From Oscillospiraceae bacterium (GTDB lineage: Bacteria; Bacillota; Clostridia; Oscillospirales; Acutalibacteraceae): a stretch of 36,021 nt of DNA. Under the pieces are notes generated by a model. That model did no database searches. It was not told the DNA's origin and was given only the letters and a program-made list of their open reading frames with translations. The stretch covers positions 1 through 36,021 of the forward strand of contig JALEYA010000132.1 in the NCBI GenBank assembly GCA_022779945.1. Reading direction: 5' to 3'. A program made the position numbers and the translations under genes. Below, in pieces: positions 1 through 9,175 of the stretch. Each line of letters starts with the position of its first letter. Position 1 is the first letter of the stretch.

Positions 1-27
1 TGTCACCTTTTGACAAGGAGGAGCCAA

Positions 28-912
28 ATGGAACTGACCCAACTGAAATATTTTCTTGAAGTGGCCGAAAGCCAGCATATCACCAAAAGCGCACAGAAGC
101 TTCATATCGCCCAGCCTGCCCTGTCCCAATCCGTTCACCGGCTTGAAAAGGAACTTCGGGTTCCGCTGTTCGTTTCGAAAGGGCGCAATATCGTACTGAC
201 CGAATACGGGAAGTATCTGAAAGAAAAGCTGCTGCCCGTCGTCGAGTCGCTTGATGCGATTCCCGCACAGCTTCAGACCATGGCAAAGCTTGAAAGTGAA
301 ACCATTCATCTGAACGTACTTGCCGCTTCAACGCTTGTTACGGAAGCGGTGATCGAATATAAAAAGACCCACGATGAGGTGAATTTTCAGCTTTTGCAGT
401 CACAGACCGACGAGCTTTACGACATCGGTGTAAGGACGAAGCTTTTTTATCAGTCGGACGGTGAAAACGACAGCACCTTTGTCTGCACGGAAAAAATCTA
501 TCTTGCCGTTCCGAATTCTCATGCGCTCGCCGAAAAAAGCAGTATACAACTAAGCGAAGCCGCTGACGAAGGCTTTATCAGCCTCATGGGTTCGCGTCAG
601 CTTCGACTCATCTGCGACAACTATTGCCGCCATGCAGGCTTCAGTCCGCGGATCATTTTCGAAAGTGACAGCCCGGCGGCCGTACGGAATATGATTGCCG
701 CCAATATGGGCGTCGGCTTCTGGCCGGAGTTTACCTGGGGCAGTCTTGAAAGCGACAAGGTAAAACTCGTTGAAATCGAACAACCGCTTTGCCGCCGAGA
801 CATTATCATCGACTACAAGCTGAATAAAACAGACTCGAGTTCCGTGATCGACTTTTTTAATTTCTTCAAGGACTTCTGCCGAAAAAAGCAGGCAATGTTT
901 ATTGACACATAA
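28..912 (+). CDS. LysR-family transcriptional regulator
   Basis: N-terminal HTH (MELTQLKYFLEVAESQHITKSAQKLHIAQPALSQSVHRLEKEL) plus LysR substrate-binding domain; SD aaggagg at 15-21 favours ATG at 28 over the TTG at 10. Confidence 0.95.
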   Translation: MELTQLKYFLEVAESQHITKSAQKLHIAQPALSQSVHRLEKELRVPLFVSKGRNIVLTEYGKYLKEKLLPVVESLDAIPAQLQTMAKLESETIHLNVLAASTLVTEAVIEYKKTHDEVNFQLLQSQTDELYDIGVRTKLFYQSDGENDSTFVCTEKIYLAVPNSHALAEKSSIQLSEAADEGFISLMGSRQLRLICDNYCRHAGFSPRIIFESDSPAAVRNMIAANMGVGFWPEFTWGSLESDKVKLVEIEQPLCRRDIIIDYKLNKTDSSSVIDFFNFFKDFCRKKQAMFIDT

Positions 913-960
913 AGTCCGTGAGAATATAATGTTATCAGAATGAATGAAAGGGGCGGTGTT

Positions 961-1578
961 ATGAGAATCATCACAATCAGCCGCGAATTTGCAAGCGGCG
1001 GAAGAGAAATCGGCAAACGGCTCGCCGACGAATTGGGCTTCGATTATTATGACCGCGAAATCATCAACCGGATCGCCGAAAAAAGCTCGTTTGATCCCGA
1101 CTATGTGGAAGAAATGCTCGACAGAGGGTTGCCGAAGATATTCCCGCTGACCTTCGGCCGTACGTTTACTTATCCCGATTCCGCTTCGCAGAATTTCAAT
1201 AAAATCCTCCTTGCCGAACAGCAGATCATCACCGAGATTGCACAGAAGGGGCGGGATTTCGTCATTGTCGGAAGAAGTGCCGATATCATTCTTTCCAAAT
1301 ATAATACCTTCAACATTTTCGTCTATGCCGACATGGCGTCCAAAATTCTCCGCTGCCGTCAAAGAGCGCCGCAGGGTGAAACTCTCACGGACAGAGAGTA
1401 CGCAAAAAAGATAAAAAAAATAGACTCTGCAAGAGCCTCAAACCGAGAACTGATCGGGAACGGCGGCTGGGGCGAAAAGGAGAATTACAACCTTTGCGTC
1501 AACACAACGAATGTTGACATCAAAAAGATCATTCCTGCCCTTGCCGGTCTTTCGCTCGCGTTCTTTAACGGACAATAA
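961..1578 (+). CDS. cytidylate kinase-like family protein
   Basis: MRIITISREFASGGREIGKRLADELGFDYYDREII is typical of the cytidylate kinase-like (Cytidylate_kin2) family. Confidence 0.88.
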   Translation: MRIITISREFASGGREIGKRLADELGFDYYDREIINRIAEKSSFDPDYVEEMLDRGLPKIFPLTFGRTFTYPDSASQNFNKILLAEQQIITEIAQKGRDFVIVGRSADIILSKYNTFNIFVYADMASKILRCRQRAPQGETLTDREYAKKIKKIDSARASNRELIGNGGWGEKENYNLCVNTTNVDIKKIIPALAGLSLAFFNGQ

Positions 1579-1613
1579 GCGCTTTAAAATAAATCCGGCT
1601 GCTGACGGTATTG

Positions 1614-1994
1614 TCACCAGCGAAGCGGCATATTTTCATTTTTTACGTCGGTAATATGCCCGTTTTCGACAGAATAAACAATGATCGGCTTTTCGGTCTT
1701 ACGGCAAAGCCCGATCACATATCCGGTGCCGCGGCTTTTTCCGTCCCAGAAGGCGACGACCATGTCCGCCGTATCAACAATTCTGTCATTTCTGACAAGC
1801 GGAGCGCGAGCCCCGTATTTTCCGTAATCGGGCAAAAACTCGATATACTCCAATCCGTATTTCTGCGAAAGCCGGCGGGCGCTTTTGTCGATTCCTCTTG
1901 CACCGCCGGAAATGATTGCCGTCACGTTTTCAGGCAGATATTTTCTTTGGATTTCAAGCTCAATATCTCTTGATCCGACGACGGCAACTTTCAA
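1614..1994 (-). CDS. SLOG-superfamily (DUF2493/YspA-like) protein
   Basis: KVAVVGSRD...AIISGGARGIDKSARRLSQKYGLEYIEFLPDYGKYGARAPLVRND; SD GGGGTGA precedes a TTG start near 1994. Confidence 0.8.
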   Translation of the reverse strand: MKVAVVGSRDIELEIQRKYLPENVTAIISGGARGIDKSARRLSQKYGLEYIEFLPDYGKYGARAPLVRNDRIVDTADMVVAFWDGKSRGTGYVIGLCRKTEKPIIVYSVENGHITDVKNENMPLRW

Positions 1995-2102
1995 TGATTT
2001 CACCCCAAAAAGAATTTTATTCATCATAACACGAATACTATTCAAAAGTCAACCCGATTGACAATCGGGCATATTTATTATAACAGGAAAGGCGGACAAG
2101 CC

Positions 2103-2978
2103 ATGTTCAAGCTTATTCAATGTGCAAAAAACACCTATTACTTAGACAGCTTTGCAAAGGTCGGCGTCTATGATCTCGGGAACAACGAAGTGATGCTGAT
2201 TGACTCGTGCGACCACAAAAAAAGCGTCAAGGATCTCGATGCCGCTTTGACCGAACGCAATTGGAAAGTTAAATTCATCGTCAACACCCATTCGCATCTT
2301 GACCACATCAACGGCAACGACTTTTTCAAGGAAAAATACGACTGTGATATCTATGCACCCGAAACCGAAAGACTGTTTGTCGATGTCCTTGCCCTTGAAA
2401 GAACGGCCTACTTTACGGCTGTTCCGATGCGTGCCCCCTATGACCCGACGTTTGTCCCGACCGGCAAGCGAACGAAGCTGTTGACAAAAGACATTTTACC
2501 CGACGGCTTTGACCTGATCCGTCTGCCGGGTCATACGCTGAACATGGCCGGAATCAAAACAGCCGACGGCGTCTGGTTTACGGCGGACTCCGTACTGGCA
2601 AAGGAAACCTTTGACGGCTATAAAATTCCGTTCTTTCTGCTCATCAATCAAAGTATCGAAACCGCCCGCAAGGTCGCCGGGCTTGAGGGAAATTACTTCG
2701 TTCCGGCTCATGCAGCCGCCGGTGAAAGCATAAAAGAGCTTGCGCTGTATAATGCCGATGCCCTGAGAAAAATCAAGGATTTTATTGCATCAATTGCCGA
2801 CGGTCGTTCCTTCGAGGGGATTCTGGAAGAAGCCGACAGGCAATGGGATCTTGACTACAATCCGGACAAGTACACCAAAATCGGAATCACCGTAAAAGGT
2901 GTTTTACAAGGGTTGATTGACGAAAACGTCTATACGGCGGAAATGAACGGCAGCCGGTTGGTATATAAAAAGATATAA
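2103..2978 (+). CDS. MBL-fold metallo-hydrolase
   Basis: NTHSHLDHINGN and RLPGHT motifs; ATG at 2103 with purine-rich SD. Confidence 0.9.
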   Translation: MFKLIQCAKNTYYLDSFAKVGVYDLGNNEVMLIDSCDHKKSVKDLDAALTERNWKVKFIVNTHSHLDHINGNDFFKEKYDCDIYAPETERLFVDVLALERTAYFTAVPMRAPYDPTFVPTGKRTKLLTKDILPDGFDLIRLPGHTLNMAGIKTADGVWFTADSVLAKETFDGYKIPFFLLINQSIETARKVAGLEGNYFVPAHAAAGESIKELALYNADALRKIKDFIASIADGRSFEGILEEADRQWDLDYNPDKYTKIGITVKGVLQGLIDENVYTAEMNGSRLVYKKI

Positions 2979-3081
2979 TTTTTCGAAATGTTTGATTTTT
3001 AAAGTAAATTTAAGTTTAACTTCATAAAATTGTCACAAATTTAAAAATGATTTCACACTTGTTGAAAAGAGGTGACAAATA

Positions 3082-3201
3082 ATGGAGCAGATTAAGGAAT
3101 TCTTTGCAAACCTGGACCTGAAGGCCATCATCGATAAAATCATGGCTTTTGTTCAGCAGATCGTAGCACAGCTTATGGGCGGCAAAACAGAAGCTGAATA
3201 A
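3082..3201 (+). CDS. 39-aa amphipathic small protein (MEQIKEFFANLDLKAIIDKIMAFVQQIVAQLMGGKTEAE)
   Basis: ATG with SD (aaaagaggtga) upstream and a strong intrinsic terminator just after the stop; not in the supplied ORF track. Confidence 0.72.
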   Translation: MEQIKEFFANLDLKAIIDKIMAFVQQIVAQLMGGKTEAE

Positions 3202-3212
3202 AGAAACAGCAA

Positions 3213-3247
3213 CTGTGACTTCGGTTTTCCGGGGTCACGGTTTTTTT
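3213..3247 (+). terminator. Rho-independent terminator of the 39-aa ORF
   Basis: 12-bp stem CTGTGACTTCGG/CCGGGGTCACGG (including GU pairs), TTTT loop, followed by T7. Confidence 0.92.
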
Positions 3248-3253
3248 GCGCTA

Positions 3254-3868
3254 TTAAAAAATGCATTTTATAAAGTCCTTGTTTCTCGCCAGCACTTCTC
3301 TTGCCGACCAGAGTATCTGCGCCGGATACCGCAGCAGATGCGCTTCTACGCCGTATGCTTCCAAGCCGAGCTGTCTTGCAATAAACAAAGCCCGCGGCAT
3401 ATGATACGACTGCGTGATAATGACAAGCTTTTTTACGCCGTCTTTTCTGGCATTCATAATGCTGTCGTAGGTTGAAAGACCGTAAATGTCCGTCTTTATT
3501 TTTTCTTCGGCAATCCCGTACTCCTGTATACAAACCCGTTTCATGACCGCCGGCTCATCATAGCCGTCCCGTGAGCTTCCGTCGCCCGTCAGAAACAGAT
3601 AATCCGCCGAGCAGACTTTGAATGTCCCGCTCCCCTCCTGAATCCTTTCCCCGAGCATATCCGACGGACTTCCGTCCGGTCTTACCCCACAGCCTAAAAC
3701 AAGAACACAATCAATATTTTTCAAAAAGGCGGTTTCACTTCGGCTGACGATACTCTTTTTCGCTGAGCCGATTATATAAAAATTCACGGACAGCACATAG
3801 ACTGCAACAACACAGACAACGGCGAAAAAAACCAACGCCGCTTTTTTGATTTTCTTTCTTTTCTTCAT
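3254..3868 (-). CDS. YdcF/ElyC/SanA-like (DUF218) membrane-anchored protein
   Basis: N-terminal TM, VLVLGCGVRPDGSPSDMLGERI, FLTGDGSSRDGYDEP, SYHMPRALFIARQLG. Confidence 0.88.
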   Translation of the reverse strand: MKKRKKIKKAALVFFAVVCVVAVYVLSVNFYIIGSAKKSIVSRSETAFLKNIDCVLVLGCGVRPDGSPSDMLGERIQEGSGTFKVCSADYLFLTGDGSSRDGYDEPAVMKRVCIQEYGIAEEKIKTDIYGLSTYDSIMNARKDGVKKLVIITQSYHMPRALFIARQLGLEAYGVEAHLLRYPAQILWSAREVLARNKDFIKCIF

Positions 3869-3970
3869 TTTTATCAATCCTTAAATCAGTGTATCTCAAG
3901 AATAAAGCATTGTCACTTTCTTTTCAATACATGACCGCAAATCGTAAGGAAAGCTTCAGAAAATTGTAAG

Positions 3971-4005
3971 AAAATAAAAGCCGACGAAAACGAAATTCCG
4001 CCGGC
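3971..4005 (-). terminator. intrinsic terminator downstream of DUF523 gene (possibly bidirectional)
   Basis: GCCGGCG...CGTCGGC imperfect stem followed on the minus strand by TTTTATTTTC; T-tract also on the other side. Confidence 0.7.
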
Positions 4006-4043
4006 AAGTTTTTTTAGAGGTTGTCTTTCGTTTTTTCGGCAGG

Positions 4044-4469
4044 CTACTTCTCGCCTGTAACCTCAATCCCGTTTTCATAAAGAAGCCGCGCCGTCACGCC
4101 CATTCCCTCAATCAACGTACCGCTGAACGTTCCGTCGTAAATGTGCGTCGTTCCGCAGGAAGGACTGTTTTGCTTGAGGATCGCTTTTTTGATCGAATGC
4201 TTGCGGCAGATTTCGAGAACCCGCTCCGATCCGCGGTGATACGCTTCGGTTCTGTCCTCGCCGTCAGACGAAAGAATCCGTCCGTTTACGATTTCACACG
4301 GCGTTCTCGGGGTATCAAGTCCGCCCTCGAGTTCAGGACACACGGGAAGTGCTTTTCCGCTTTCATAAAGAGCTTTCATTCTTTCGTCAGGCTTGCTTTT
4401 TCCGTCGTAGCGGCAGTTAAAGCCGCACAAGCAGGCGGAAACCGCAACCTCATACTCTTTTTTTATCAT
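4044..4469 (-). CDS. DUF523 domain-containing protein
   Basis: VSACLCGFNCRYDGKSK...LPVCPELEGGLDTPRTPCEI...LKQNSPSCGTTHIYDGTFSG. Confidence 0.9.
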   Translation of the reverse strand: MIKKEYEVAVSACLCGFNCRYDGKSKPDERMKALYESGKALPVCPELEGGLDTPRTPCEIVNGRILSSDGEDRTEAYHRGSERVLEICRKHSIKKAILKQNSPSCGTTHIYDGTFSGTLIEGMGVTARLLYENGIEVTGEK

Positions 4470-5179
4470 TACAGCTGAACCATAGTGTCAATATAAATCG
4501 GTTCAACCGGCGACGCTTTTTCGCCGAAAGAGTTATACTGCATCTCACGGTCGCAGAAAGAATCCACTACGTCCATGCCTTCGATAACCTTTCCGAACGC
4601 GGCATATTCGCCGTCAAGCTGCGTACAGCCGTCGGAATAGCAGATAAAAAACTGGCTCGATGCGGAATTGTTTTCCTGGCTTCTTGCCATGGAAATTACG
4701 CCCCTTGTATGAGAAAGCGTATTCTGAGAAAATCCGTTGGCCGGAAATTCACCGTAAATCTTATCCTTGCTGCCGCCCATTCCGGTTCCCTCGGGATCGC
4801 CGCCCTGCGCCATAAAGCCGGCATAGACACGGTGGAAGGTAAGCCCGTTATAAAAGCCGTCGTTGACAAGCTTCAGGAAGTTTTCGACCGTTTTCGGTGC
4901 ATATTCGGGATAAAGCTCAATCGTGAACTTTCCGCCCTCTTTCATGGTCACCAGTACTTTGGGATGATTCATGTCATCCGCCTCCGTTTCATTTGATTTT
5001 TTGTCTGTCTTATCCGACTTCGTTTCGTCAGCTTTTTCCGTCTTTTCAGCGGAAGAAACATCTTGCGTTTCAAGCGGTTGCGTCGTTTTAACTTCTTCCT
5101 TGGTCTTTGTGCAGGATGCAAAAACGACGGTGATCAAAGCAAGGCTCAGGATAAGACAGCAAATTCTTTTGAAATTCAT
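4469..5179 (-). CDS. cyclophilin-type peptidyl-prolyl isomerase, predicted lipoprotein
   Basis: Signal peptide with lipobox-like VVFASC; cyclophilin core FHRVYAGFMAQGGDPEGTG...GVISMARSQENNSASSQFFICYSD. Confidence 0.93.
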   Translation of the reverse strand: MNFKRICCLILSLALITVVFASCTKTKEEVKTTQPLETQDVSSAEKTEKADETKSDKTDKKSNETEADDMNHPKVLVTMKEGGKFTIELYPEYAPKTVENFLKLVNDGFYNGLTFHRVYAGFMAQGGDPEGTGMGGSKDKIYGEFPANGFSQNTLSHTRGVISMARSQENNSASSQFFICYSDGCTQLDGEYAAFGKVIEGMDVVDSFCDREMQYNSFGEKASPVEPIYIDTMVQL

Positions 5180-5244
5180 TTTTTTACCCATTACGAAATT
5201 TGAACCAAACAAAATTCGCCCTTTCAAAAATTTCAACACTGCTA

Positions 5245-5272
5245 ATTATACATATTTTGGACTGCGTGTCAA
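5245..5272 (-). promoter_or_regulatory. sigma-A-type promoter for the PPIase-DUF523 operon
   Basis: TTGACA - 16 nt - TATAAT on the minus strand. Confidence 0.75.
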
Positions 5273-5408
5273 TACAACAGTTTTTGATTACGTAAATATA
5301 TAAAAATTTTTGTTTTTTTTTTAAGTCCGATGAGACAAAAAGTAATAAAATATGATATACTGTTTGTGATTAAATCAATAAGTATATACTTTAAAGGAAT
5401 GAAAACAG

Positions 5409-6635
5409 ATGAAGGCAAACCGAAATTATCCCATCGCCGTCATAACCGAAAAAGCCGAACGCAGTCTTCGAAACGGTCACGTCTGGGTCTACGGCGAAGA
5501 AATTACCGAAACCGTCGGGCATTATGAAAACGGTGATCTTGTTGACGTTGTTTCAAAAAAAGGGCGCTTTCTCGGAACCGGTTTTATCAATGACAACTCG
5601 AAAATCAGAATCCGTATCATCTCCAAAAACGCAAATGACAAATTCGATTCCGCCTTCTTCGAGCGAAGACTCCGGTATTGCTTTCGCTACCGCCAAACGG
5701 TCATGGGCGACGATTTTGATTGCTGTCGTCTCATTTTCGGCGAAGCGGACGGCTTTCCCGGTCTGACGGTTGACCGCTTCCATGACATTCTTGTCACACA
5801 AACCTTGAGCCTCGGCATCGAGAAGCGAAAGGATATCATCTTTCCGCTGATGATAAAAGTCCTTGCCGAAACAGGCGTCACGGTACGGGCGATATTCGAA
5901 AGAAACGACGTCGGTATCCGGGAAAAAGAGGGTCTTGACGAATATAAAGGCTTTTATGAATATGACGGTCTTGCAACCGATCTTGACGGAAAGACCGAAA
6001 TTTGCGAAAACGGCGTTTATTACGACATTGACTACATCAACGGTCAGAAAACAGGCTTCTTTCTTGACCAGAAATACAACCGTCTTGCCGCCGCAAAAAT
6101 TGCCAAAGACAAGACCGTTCTTGACTGCTTTACCCATACGGGTGCCTTTGCGTTAAACTGTGCAAAGGCCGGAGCCAAAAGAGTGACCGCCGTCGATATT
6201 TCAAAAGATGCCATCGAACTGACACGAAAAAATGCCGCACGAAACGGACTTGAGAACGTCGACTTTCTCTGTGAAGATGTTTTTGAGCTTCTGACAAGGC
6301 TTTACGAAAGCGGCGACAAAACCTATGATTATATCATTCTTGACCCGCCCGCTTTCACAAAAAGCAGCAAAACCGTCCGCAATGCCGAGCGAGGCTACAA
6401 GCAGATCAATATGAAAGCGATGCAGCTTTTGCCGAGAGGCGGATATCTTGCCACCTGCTCGTGCTCCCACTTTATGACGGACGAACGGTTCCGGAAAATG
6501 CTCAAAAGCGCCGCCGTCGACGCCGGGGTCAGCCTTTTACAGATTGAAGCCAGACAGCAGTCGCCCGACCACCCGATTCTCTGGAACGTTCCCGAAACGG
6601 AGTATCTGAAATTTTATATTTTTCAGGTCATCTGA
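5409..6635 (+). CDS. class I SAM-dependent rRNA methyltransferase, RlmI/YwbD-like
   Basis: N-terminal PUA-like segment, VLDCFTHTGAFALNCAKAGA, YDYIILDPPAFTKS. Confidence 0.93.
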   Translation: MKANRNYPIAVITEKAERSLRNGHVWVYGEEITETVGHYENGDLVDVVSKKGRFLGTGFINDNSKIRIRIISKNANDKFDSAFFERRLRYCFRYRQTVMGDDFDCCRLIFGEADGFPGLTVDRFHDILVTQTLSLGIEKRKDIIFPLMIKVLAETGVTVRAIFERNDVGIREKEGLDEYKGFYEYDGLATDLDGKTEICENGVYYDIDYINGQKTGFFLDQKYNRLAAAKIAKDKTVLDCFTHTGAFALNCAKAGAKRVTAVDISKDAIELTRKNAARNGLENVDFLCEDVFELLTRLYESGDKTYDYIILDPPAFTKSSKTVRNAERGYKQINMKAMQLLPRGGYLATCSCSHFMTDERFRKMLKSAAVDAGVSLLQIEARQQSPDHPILWNVPETEYLKFYIFQVI

Positions 6636-6678
6636 TCGGCGTTCCCGTCATTGAACCTTTTAACAAGGAGGAAAAGCC

Positions 6679-8565
6679 ATGATCAATCACAACAATCTTT
6701 GCATGGGCTGTATGAATCCGCTTTTGCCGCAGGATACAAAATGTCCGCATTGCGGCTTCGACCGCCAAAGGGTTCAGTCCGCTCCTTGCCTTCCCCTTCG
6801 CACCATTCTCAAGCAAAATTATGTTGTCGGTGCCGTAACATCAAAAACCAACGCCTGTATCACCTATTGCGGCTTTGATCTTCAAAAAGGCGCAAGGATC
6901 ATCATCCATGAATTCTTTCCCGAAAAAATAGCGTCCCGCACAGACGACGAAAAACAAGTCACGCCGAATTTTCAATACAGTGCGCTTTATTATCAGTGTC
7001 TTAACCGCTTTGACGAGCTTTGGAAAACACTTCAATCGTTAAACACCGTTGACGCGCTTGAAACGCCGTATGACGTTTTTTATCTCAACAACACGGTCTA
7101 TGCCGTGACCGATTACAAGCAAAGCATCACCATTCGCCAATATCTCGACTCGGACGGCGTTCTGCTTTCGTGGCAGCAGGCCTGTGAAACCTTTATGCCG
7201 GTGTTTGACGCGCTTGACCGACTGCACCGCGCAGGCATTCTTCATACCGGAATCAGCATCAGCACCGTCTCCATCGGCTCTGACGGAAAAATCCATCTTT
7301 CTTTGCCCGTTGTTCCGCTGTCTGTCGCTTCGATTCCCGAGGTTGAAGCCGTTTTGCAGGACGGATATGCGCCGATCGAACTGTATGACGGACGATTTCC
7401 GATCGGACCTGAAACGGACATTTATTCGCTGATGGCGGTTATGTATATCAGTATGACAGGCGTTTCGCCGCAGAAATCAACCGAGCGGGTTCAGAAAGAT
7501 GCCATGATCATACCGCATTCACTTGCCTCGGGTATGACAAACGAAGCCATCGGTGTGCTGATCAAAAGCCTGAAGGTTTTTCCGAACGAGCGATTTCACA
7601 GTGTGGGGGAACTGAAAAGCCATATTCTTTCTTCTCTGCGTCCGGATACGCAGTCCGACGCAACAGACAGCAGTATTCCGCAGAAAGAGCCGATAAAAGT
7701 CGGTGTTCCGTCACCCGTAAGCGGCAATACCTCGGTTAAAAAGCAAGCCGAGACAAACACAAAAAAAGATTCCGTCACCACCATTGTACTCAAAGCAGTT
7801 ATCAGCCTTATCTTGATCGGCTTTGTAATCTTTTCAACCATGTATACGACTTTCCTTTATGAGGACATCAGCGTTCCGTTTCTGGATAAGCTATACGCCC
7901 CGCTGAGCTTTCTGCCGATCAATCAGATCAACAGCAACGCGCCCACTGCACCGAACACAACGACCACAGACTACGGAAAAGTAACGGTTGCCCCCTCCTC
8001 GTCCGCTCCGGCACCGACCGTACCGCCGACCGTAACAACCACGGTACCGACTACCGTTCCGACAACCACTGCGCCACCCACAACGGAGCCTCCGACGACC
8101 GAAGCGCCGACTACCGAACCACAGGAGCAGACTCATGTCACCTCCGAGCAAAAGGTTGAGGTTGCCGACTTTACACGTCTGACCTATTCGGACATACGGT
8201 CGAACACAGTTTTCAACCGCAATTTCAATTTTGAATACCGGTTTGAAGCCAGCGATGACTACGCAAAAAACGCTGTCATCAGCCAAAGCGTACCCGCCGG
8301 TCAGACCGTCAACCAGGGTACAACCATTGTTCTGGTCATCAGCACAGGTCCCGAAAAAGTCAAATTGCCCGACGTGATCGGTATGGACTACGAACAGGCG
8401 CGGATGGTTCTTGAAGATAAAGGCTTTCAGGTCAGAAAAGAAATCAAGGATAACGACGGCAACGAAACGCCCGGAAAGGTATATACCATGTCCCTTGTTG
8501 CGGGACTGGAATTTCCGAAAGGAACCGAGGTCACCCTTGTTGTCTGGGGAGACCGACCGTCCTGA
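6679..8565 (+). CDS. zinc-ribbon / pseudokinase / TM / Thr-Pro linker / PASTA protein
   Basis: CxxC...CPHCGFD zinc ribbon; kinase-like fold with degenerate catalytic motifs (IIIHEFFP, ILHTGISISTV) but retained GYAPIELY...GPETDIYSLMAVMY; TM helix; two PASTA-like repeats (SQSVPAGQTVNQGTTIVLVISTG; PDVIGMDYEQARMVLEDKGF). Confidence 0.88.
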   Translation: MINHNNLCMGCMNPLLPQDTKCPHCGFDRQRVQSAPCLPLRTILKQNYVVGAVTSKTNACITYCGFDLQKGARIIIHEFFPEKIASRTDDEKQVTPNFQYSALYYQCLNRFDELWKTLQSLNTVDALETPYDVFYLNNTVYAVTDYKQSITIRQYLDSDGVLLSWQQACETFMPVFDALDRLHRAGILHTGISISTVSIGSDGKIHLSLPVVPLSVASIPEVEAVLQDGYAPIELYDGRFPIGPETDIYSLMAVMYISMTGVSPQKSTERVQKDAMIIPHSLASGMTNEAIGVLIKSLKVFPNERFHSVGELKSHILSSLRPDTQSDATDSSIPQKEPIKVGVPSPVSGNTSVKKQAETNTKKDSVTTIVLKAVISLILIGFVIFSTMYTTFLYEDISVPFLDKLYAPLSFLPINQINSNAPTAPNTTTTDYGKVTVAPSSSAPAPTVPPTVTTTVPTTVPTTTAPPTTEPPTTEAPTTEPQEQTHVTSEQKVEVADFTRLTYSDIRSNTVFNRNFNFEYRFEASDDYAKNAVISQSVPAGQTVNQGTTIVLVISTGPEKVKLPDVIGMDYEQARMVLEDKGFQVRKEIKDNDGNETPGKVYTMSLVAGLEFPKGTEVTLVVWGDRPS

Positions 8566-8594
8566 GATCCGTAAAAGTCGTCTTTATAAAAAAT

Positions 8595-8621
8595 CGGCGG
8601 TCTGTACGAAACAGTCCGCCG
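8595..8621 (-). terminator. hairpin terminator (T-tract on the minus strand)
   Basis: CGGCGG-ACTGT / ACAG-CCGCCG stem with one mismatch, followed on the minus strand by ATTTTTTAT. Confidence 0.7.
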
Positions 8622-8742
8622 TGCTTGTTTTCGTGCCCGGTTGCATTATTCTGTTTTTCTGTCAACACTTCTTAACCAATAAGCTGGAAACGGTACAAAA
8701 TGATGCCCTGAATTTTTTATACAGAGTTTTTTATAATGCAAC

Positions 8743-9165
8743 TTAATCCAGTGTTTTTTTCCCTAGACAACAAACAAAATAAGCTGTAACAGAACCAATA
8801 ATCTCAACAATTATGTCGAATATATCTCCAGTTCCGAACAGCAATCCAACATACTGAAGCACTTCGATGGTCGTCCCTATTAAAATTGGGATAAATATTT
8901 TAGCAACTCGGTTACGATAACCGTAAAACGCAGAACATCCTAAAGAATAAGCCCACAACATATCAGGTAAATAATACTTAAAAAAAGACCAATACCATAT
9001 ATTGCCGGTTTCAATATATGTAAATGAGCGGATTTTTCCAAACAACGGTAACCATTCCTCATATCTTGCAATAATTATATCGTGTCTAAAGAAAAGATAT
9101 ATTAAACAAGCGGCAAGAAAGGGTATGAAAAAGTTTAATAGTTTGAATATTCTATATCTATGCAT
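8743..9165 (-). CDS. VanZ-like membrane protein
   Basis: Four or so hydrophobic helices; DMLWAYSLGCSAFYG and IEVLQYVGLLFGTGDIFDIIVEIIGS pattern. Confidence 0.8.
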   Translation of the reverse strand: MHRYRIFKLLNFFIPFLAACLIYLFFRHDIIIARYEEWLPLFGKIRSFTYIETGNIWYWSFFKYYLPDMLWAYSLGCSAFYGYRNRVAKIFIPILIGTTIEVLQYVGLLFGTGDIFDIIVEIIGSVTAYFVCCLGKKTLD

Positions 9166-9175
9166 TAAGTTTAAA

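Noticed and set aside
550-1362. 270-aa minus-strand ORF antisense to LysR and the cytidylate-kinase-like gene
   Set aside because: Overlaps two well-supported sense genes with recognisable domains; low-complexity antisense translation typical of codon bias.
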